Assembly (NCBI GenBank): GCA_023818725.1
Contig: JAMWBX010000078.1
Span: forward strand, 1 to 6,465
Length of the DNA: 6,465 bases
Direction: 5' to 3'
From: Candidatus Omnitrophota bacterium
GTDB lineage: Bacteria; Ratteibacteria; UBA8468; B48-G9; DTJG01
Shown: positions 1 to 6,465 of the stretch, one piece after another
Layout of the letters: every line of letters starts with the position of its first letter
Numbering within the stretch: position 1 is the first letter of the stretch
The notes under the pieces: generated by a model
Databases searched by the model: none
The model's input: the letters and a program-made list of their open reading frames with translations, nothing else
What the model was told of the DNA's origin: nothing
Program-made: the position numbers and the translations under genes

Positions 1-203
1 TGAAGCGCGGCGTCTTTCTGCTGGACCAGATTCTCGGCACCCCGGCGCCACCGCCGCCGGCCGACGTTCCGGATCTCGAGGAGTCCGAGAAGGCGTTCAA
101 GGATCGGGAACCCACCTTGCGCGAGACGCTCGAGCGGCACCGCAGCCAGTCGCTCTGCAAGTCGTGCCACGACCGCATGGATCCGCTCGGGCTGGCCCTG
201 GAG
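1..203 (+). other. High-GC foreign segment encoding a DUF1588-like fragment
   Basis: This stretch is 137/200 G+C (68.5%), and about 59 of its 67 codons end in G or C. The following 390 bases are 136/390 G+C (35%). Its peptide is the C-terminal region of a DUF1588-like protein with a CxxCH motif, usually found in large secreted proteins together with DUF1592, DUF1587 and DUF1595 domains. No other part of the window has this composition. I infer that it comes from a different genome from the rest of the contig. Confidence 0.75.
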
Positions 204-590
204 AATTTCAATAGGGCAATAGAATTGAACCCAGAATATGCTATTGCATATAACAATCGAGCAGTATTATATTGTTCAATTGGAAAGTGGGAACTTGCAC
301 TTAAAGATTTTGATACTGCTTTGAAGTACGAACCTGATTATGTTGATCCTTTGAAAAATAGAGGGATTGCTTATCTAATTTTGAAAGATATGAAAAGTGC
401 CATAAGAGATTTCACCCGCGCTATCGAGAAGGATCCCAAAAATGGTGAGTTGTACAATTACAGGGCTCTTTCATATCTTTTTGAAAATGAACTCAGTTCA
501 GCTGAAAAAGATATAAGGATTGCTGTAAAACTTGGCTATAAAATACACCCTGCATTAAAAAGCCTGATAGAAACCTCACGTAAGCCTTAG
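3..590 (+). CDS. Chimeric partial ORF: DUF1588-like haem-motif end joined to TPR protein
   Basis: The frame is open from the left edge to a TAG at 588-590. Codons 3-203 encode the end of a DUF1588-like domain: a proline-rich LGTPAPPPPADVP stretch, then CKSCH at 156-170 (a CxxCH haem-attachment motif) followed by MDPLGLALENF, a characteristic sequence of this family in planctomycete, verrucomicrobial and acidobacterial cytochrome-associated proteins. From about codon 204 the protein becomes tetratricopeptide repeats, with units ending in NPEYAIAYNNR, EPDYVDPLKNR and DPKNGELYNYR and a last partial unit near LSSAEKDIRIAVKLGY. TPRs form helical-hairpin scaffolds for protein binding; the partner is unknown. 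Base composition changes sharply at the domain boundary, so I infer an artificial join, with the true start of the TPR gene missing. A TTG at 117 is the first start-like codon I noticed in frame, but it lies inside the DUF1588 part and is not a credible start. The stop overlaps the convergent pilC-like stop by 4 bp. I am confident of both domain identities but not that this is one real gene. Confidence 0.75.
   Translation, partial: KRGVFLLDQILGTPAPPPPADVPDLEESEKAFKDREPTLRETLERHRSQSLCKSCHDRMDPLGLALENFNRAIELNPEYAIAYNNRAVLYCSIGKWELALKDFDTALKYEPDYVDPLKNRGIAYLILKDMKSAIRDFTRAIEKDPKNGELYNYRALSYLFENELSSAEKDIRIAVKLGYKIHPALKSLIETSRKP
200..213. other. Probable chimeric junction at a short shared sequence
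   Basis: The G+C and codon-use switch happens inside the codons for E-N-F-N (201-212). ENFD is the usual continuation of the DUF1588 motif MDPLGxALENFD, while a sequence like ENFNRAIELNP is a normal TPR helix. A short stretch of identical bases such as GAGAATTTCAA could therefore occur in both parents, which is where an assembler or a template-switching polymerase would join them. The exact breakpoint within these bases cannot be resolved from one sequence. Confidence 0.7.
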
Positions 591-1663
591 CGAATGGTCG
601 CTGCGAGTTTGAATATTGGCAGATAAATTGCCAGAACAACAGTACCGACAATCACACCAAGCCCGATTATCAATACTGGCTCAAGTATTGACGAAAGAAC
701 ATTAAGGGTCACATCAACCTCATCCCTAAAGAATTTAGAAATCCTGTTTAACATGTCATCGGTTCTACCTGTTTCTTCTCCTACTGTTACCATTCTCACC
801 ATCATCACAGGGAAAATTCTGTATTTTTTCATTTCATTGCCAAGCAGTTCTCCTTTTGTGACCCCTCCTTTTACCCTTCTTATGTATTCTTCTAAAATGG
901 CATTGCCCGTGGTTCTTGCCACGATATCAAGTGCTGCAATAATGCTGACTCCTCCCTGTAAAAGGGTGGCCAGTGAACGGGAAAACCTCGAAAGACTGAC
1001 CTTGAGAAAAAGATCTCCAAAAACTGGCAGGCGCAGTTTAATAGTGTCAATTTTCTTTCTTCCATCAGGGGTTTTTCTATAAAATTGGAAAAATATGGCA
1101 AATAAAATAATACCCAATAGCAGAAACGGGAAAAATTTTAGAGAAAATCTGCTTATTTGAAGTATTATTTTGGTAAAAAGAGGCAGCTGCGCACCAAAAC
1201 TTTCAAATATCTCCTGAAATTTAGGAACAAGATACAGAAAGACAAAGGCTACTACAGCAACAAAGAAAATCAGTATTACAACTGGATAACTGACTGCCTG
1301 TCGCACCTTTCTCAAAAGAGTTAGCTGATCTTCAAGTTCTGAAGACAGGTCTTTCAAAACTTCCACAAGGTTTCCACTTTCTTCTCCTGAAAGAACGAGA
1401 GCCACATACAACTGGCTAAAAACTTTTGGATGTTTAGAAAGTGCTGTGGAAAAAGATGCTCCTTCCCTTATCTCACCTGCTATGTCTGAAAGAACATACG
1501 AGAAATATTTATTCTGGGTTTGAGAAGCAAGATCTCCTATGGCATCAATGATGGATATTCCTGCTTCAAGCATTGTTGCCAGCTGACGTGAAAAAAGAGC
1601 CATTTCAGGCAGGGACACTTTACCTTTCCCTGGTGCTTTTTTCTTTTCTGTTATACCAACCAA
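587..1663 (-). CDS. PilC/GspF-family inner-membrane platform protein, main part
   Basis: This is the inner-membrane platform protein of a type IV pilus or type II secretion system. It contacts the assembly ATPase and helps move pilin subunits into the growing fibre. Two homologous T2SSF domains are visible: residues about 22-146, beginning FSRQLATMLEAGISI, and about 225-350, beginning FSRSLATLLQGGVSI and containing the typical VGEETGRTDDML near 294-305. Three hydrophobic segments at about 127-146, 177-195 and 328-350 match the family topology. The frame gives 358 residues, whereas complete members are about 400; the missing N-terminal piece is encoded just upstream in another frame (1674-1808). 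The TTG at 1663 is only the outermost possible start: AGGAGG at 1665-1670 lies 1 nt away, too close to act as its ribosome binding site. The gene follows the ATPase gene in the same direction and ends in a 4-bp convergent overlap with the TPR gene. No pilT or major pilin gene is present to decide between pilus and secretion roles. Confidence 0.9.
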   Translation of the reverse strand: MVGITEKKKAPGKGKVSLPEMALFSRQLATMLEAGISIIDAIGDLASQTQNKYFSYVLSDIAGEIREGASFSTALSKHPKVFSQLYVALVLSGEESGNLVEVLKDLSSELEDQLTLLRKVRQAVSYPVVILIFFVAVVAFVFLYLVPKFQEIFESFGAQLPLFTKIILQISRFSLKFFPFLLLGIILFAIFFQFYRKTPDGRKKIDTIKLRLPVFGDLFLKVSLSRFSRSLATLLQGGVSIIAALDIVARTTGNAILEEYIRRVKGGVTKGELLGNEMKKYRIFPVMMVRMVTVGEETGRTDDMLNRISKFFRDEVDVTLNVLSSILEPVLIIGLGVIVGTVVLAIYLPIFKLAATIR

Positions 1664-1673
1664 TCCTCCTTTT

Positions 1674-1808
1674 TCACTTACCAGTTTCGACCGGAATAAA
1701 CTGCTGCCGTCTCAGAATGCTTATGACTGCCGTATTGGATTCAGCTTCAATCATCCCCTCACGACGTTTTCCTGATGAGTCACGAGCCACATAAAAATAT
1801 TTTGCCAT
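1674..1808 (-). CDS. N-terminal fragment of the PilC/GspF-family protein, separated by a frameshift
   Basis: Forty-four codons starting with ATG at 1806-1808 encode MAKYFYVARDSSGKRREGMI and end at TGA (1674-1676) after FIPVETGK. The pattern of a Y-x-A-R-D-x-x-G-K opening, a following G-x-I/M-E-A-E-S segment and an L-R-R-x-x-x-x-P-V segment is the standard start of PilC/GspF proteins and exactly what the downstream 358-residue frame lacks. The ATG lies 2 bp after the TAA of the upstream ATPase gene with no clear Shine-Dalgarno sequence, suggesting translational coupling. The downstream frame differs by one base (a +1 shift). That frame has its own stop at 1712-1714, so the break must lie between about 1714 and 1674. 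I read this as a single gene interrupted by a mutation or a sequence error rather than as an independent small protein. Confidence 0.8.
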   Translation of the reverse strand: MAKYFYVARDSSGKRREGMIEAESNTAVISILRRQQFIPVETGK

Positions 1809-1810
1809 TC

Positions 1811-6216
<4,406 letters not shown>

Positions 6217-6224
<8 letters not shown>

Positions 6225-6465
6225 TGGTGAAGGGTTGAAAAAAATTGAAGAATTTTTGGCCTTTCTTTCTGCTGAAAGAAATCTTTCATCAAACACCCTC
6301 AATGCTTACAGCCATGATCTAAGAAGATTTTTTTTATTTATTAAGGTAAACCATATTTCCCTCAGATATATTAAAGGGAAAAATCTGATAGATTTTATGA
6401 TTTTTCTTAAAAAAGAAGGGTTGTCAGCTGCATCCATTGCTCGAAATTTATCATCTGTAAGATCT
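6217..6465 (+). CDS. XerC/XerD-type tyrosine recombinase, N-terminal part cut by window end
   Basis: Eighty-three codons are visible, starting at ATG 6217-6219 inside the end of the hydrolase gene and running off the right edge. The peptide has the SAM-like core-binding domain that opens Xer recombinases: IEEFLAFLSAERNLSSNTLNAY, then SHDLRRFFLFI, and LSAASIARNLSSVRS, all close to the consensus of XerC/XerD. Family members are about 300 residues and resolve chromosome dimers at dif sites; the catalytic Arg-His-Arg-Tyr residues would lie beyond the window. Nothing marks it as a phage or integron integrase, and its place at the end of a tight housekeeping operon favours a chromosomal Xer protein. 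XerC and XerD cannot be told apart from this part. No strong ribosome binding site precedes it, so coupling with the hydrolase gene is likely. Confidence 0.9.

Noticed and set aside
753..1082. A 109-codon plus-strand frame opposite the pilC-like gene.
   Set aside because: It lies entirely on the complement of T2SSF domain coding sequence, has low-complexity Ser/Thr/Pro composition and no ribosome binding site or family resemblance.

Overview
This window looks like a contig from an uncultivated or environmental bacterium with a Gram-negative style pilus or secretion apparatus. The main body is AT-rich; the part I counted, 201-590, is about 35% G+C. It carries two blocks of ordinary bacterial genes read outward from one intergenic region near 3494-3570. 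Leftward (minus strand) are a PilB/GspE-type assembly ATPase and its PilC/GspF-type inner-membrane platform protein. Rightward (plus strand) are NAD-dependent DNA ligase (ligA), a small metallo-beta-lactamase-fold hydrolase, and the beginning of a XerC/XerD-type tyrosine recombinase cut by the window end. I cannot name the phylum from sequence alone.

The left end (1 to about 203) does not match the rest. It is 68.5% G+C by direct count (137 of 200 bases), has about 88% G/C at third codon positions, and encodes the end of a DUF1588-like cytochrome-associated domain with a CxxCH haem motif. Such proteins are typical of Planctomycetes, Verrucomicrobia and Acidobacteria. Within about ten bases the composition drops to about 35% G+C and the same reading frame continues as tetratricopeptide repeats. 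The best reading is a chimeric join at a short shared sequence encoding ENFN/D, most likely an assembly or amplification artefact, so the apparent cytochrome-TPR fusion should not be taken as a real gene. The TPR gene converges on the pilC-like gene with a 4-bp overlap of their stop codons and no terminator between them.

The pilC-like gene is split. Its first 44 codons start 2 bp after the pilB stop and end at a TGA. The remaining 358 residues continue in the frame reached by a +1 shift, with no well-spaced start codon of their own. This is a frameshift mutation, a sequencing or assembly indel, or much less likely a programmed shift.

On the right, ligA, the hydrolase and the recombinase gene overlap by 4 bp and 8 bp and look like one transcription unit: DNA joining, a housekeeping hydrolase, and probably chromosome dimer resolution. 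I see no RNA gene, CRISPR array, insertion sequence or defence system. The window is mostly conserved housekeeping and pilus/secretion genes; its unusual points are the chimeric left end and the broken pilC reading frame.
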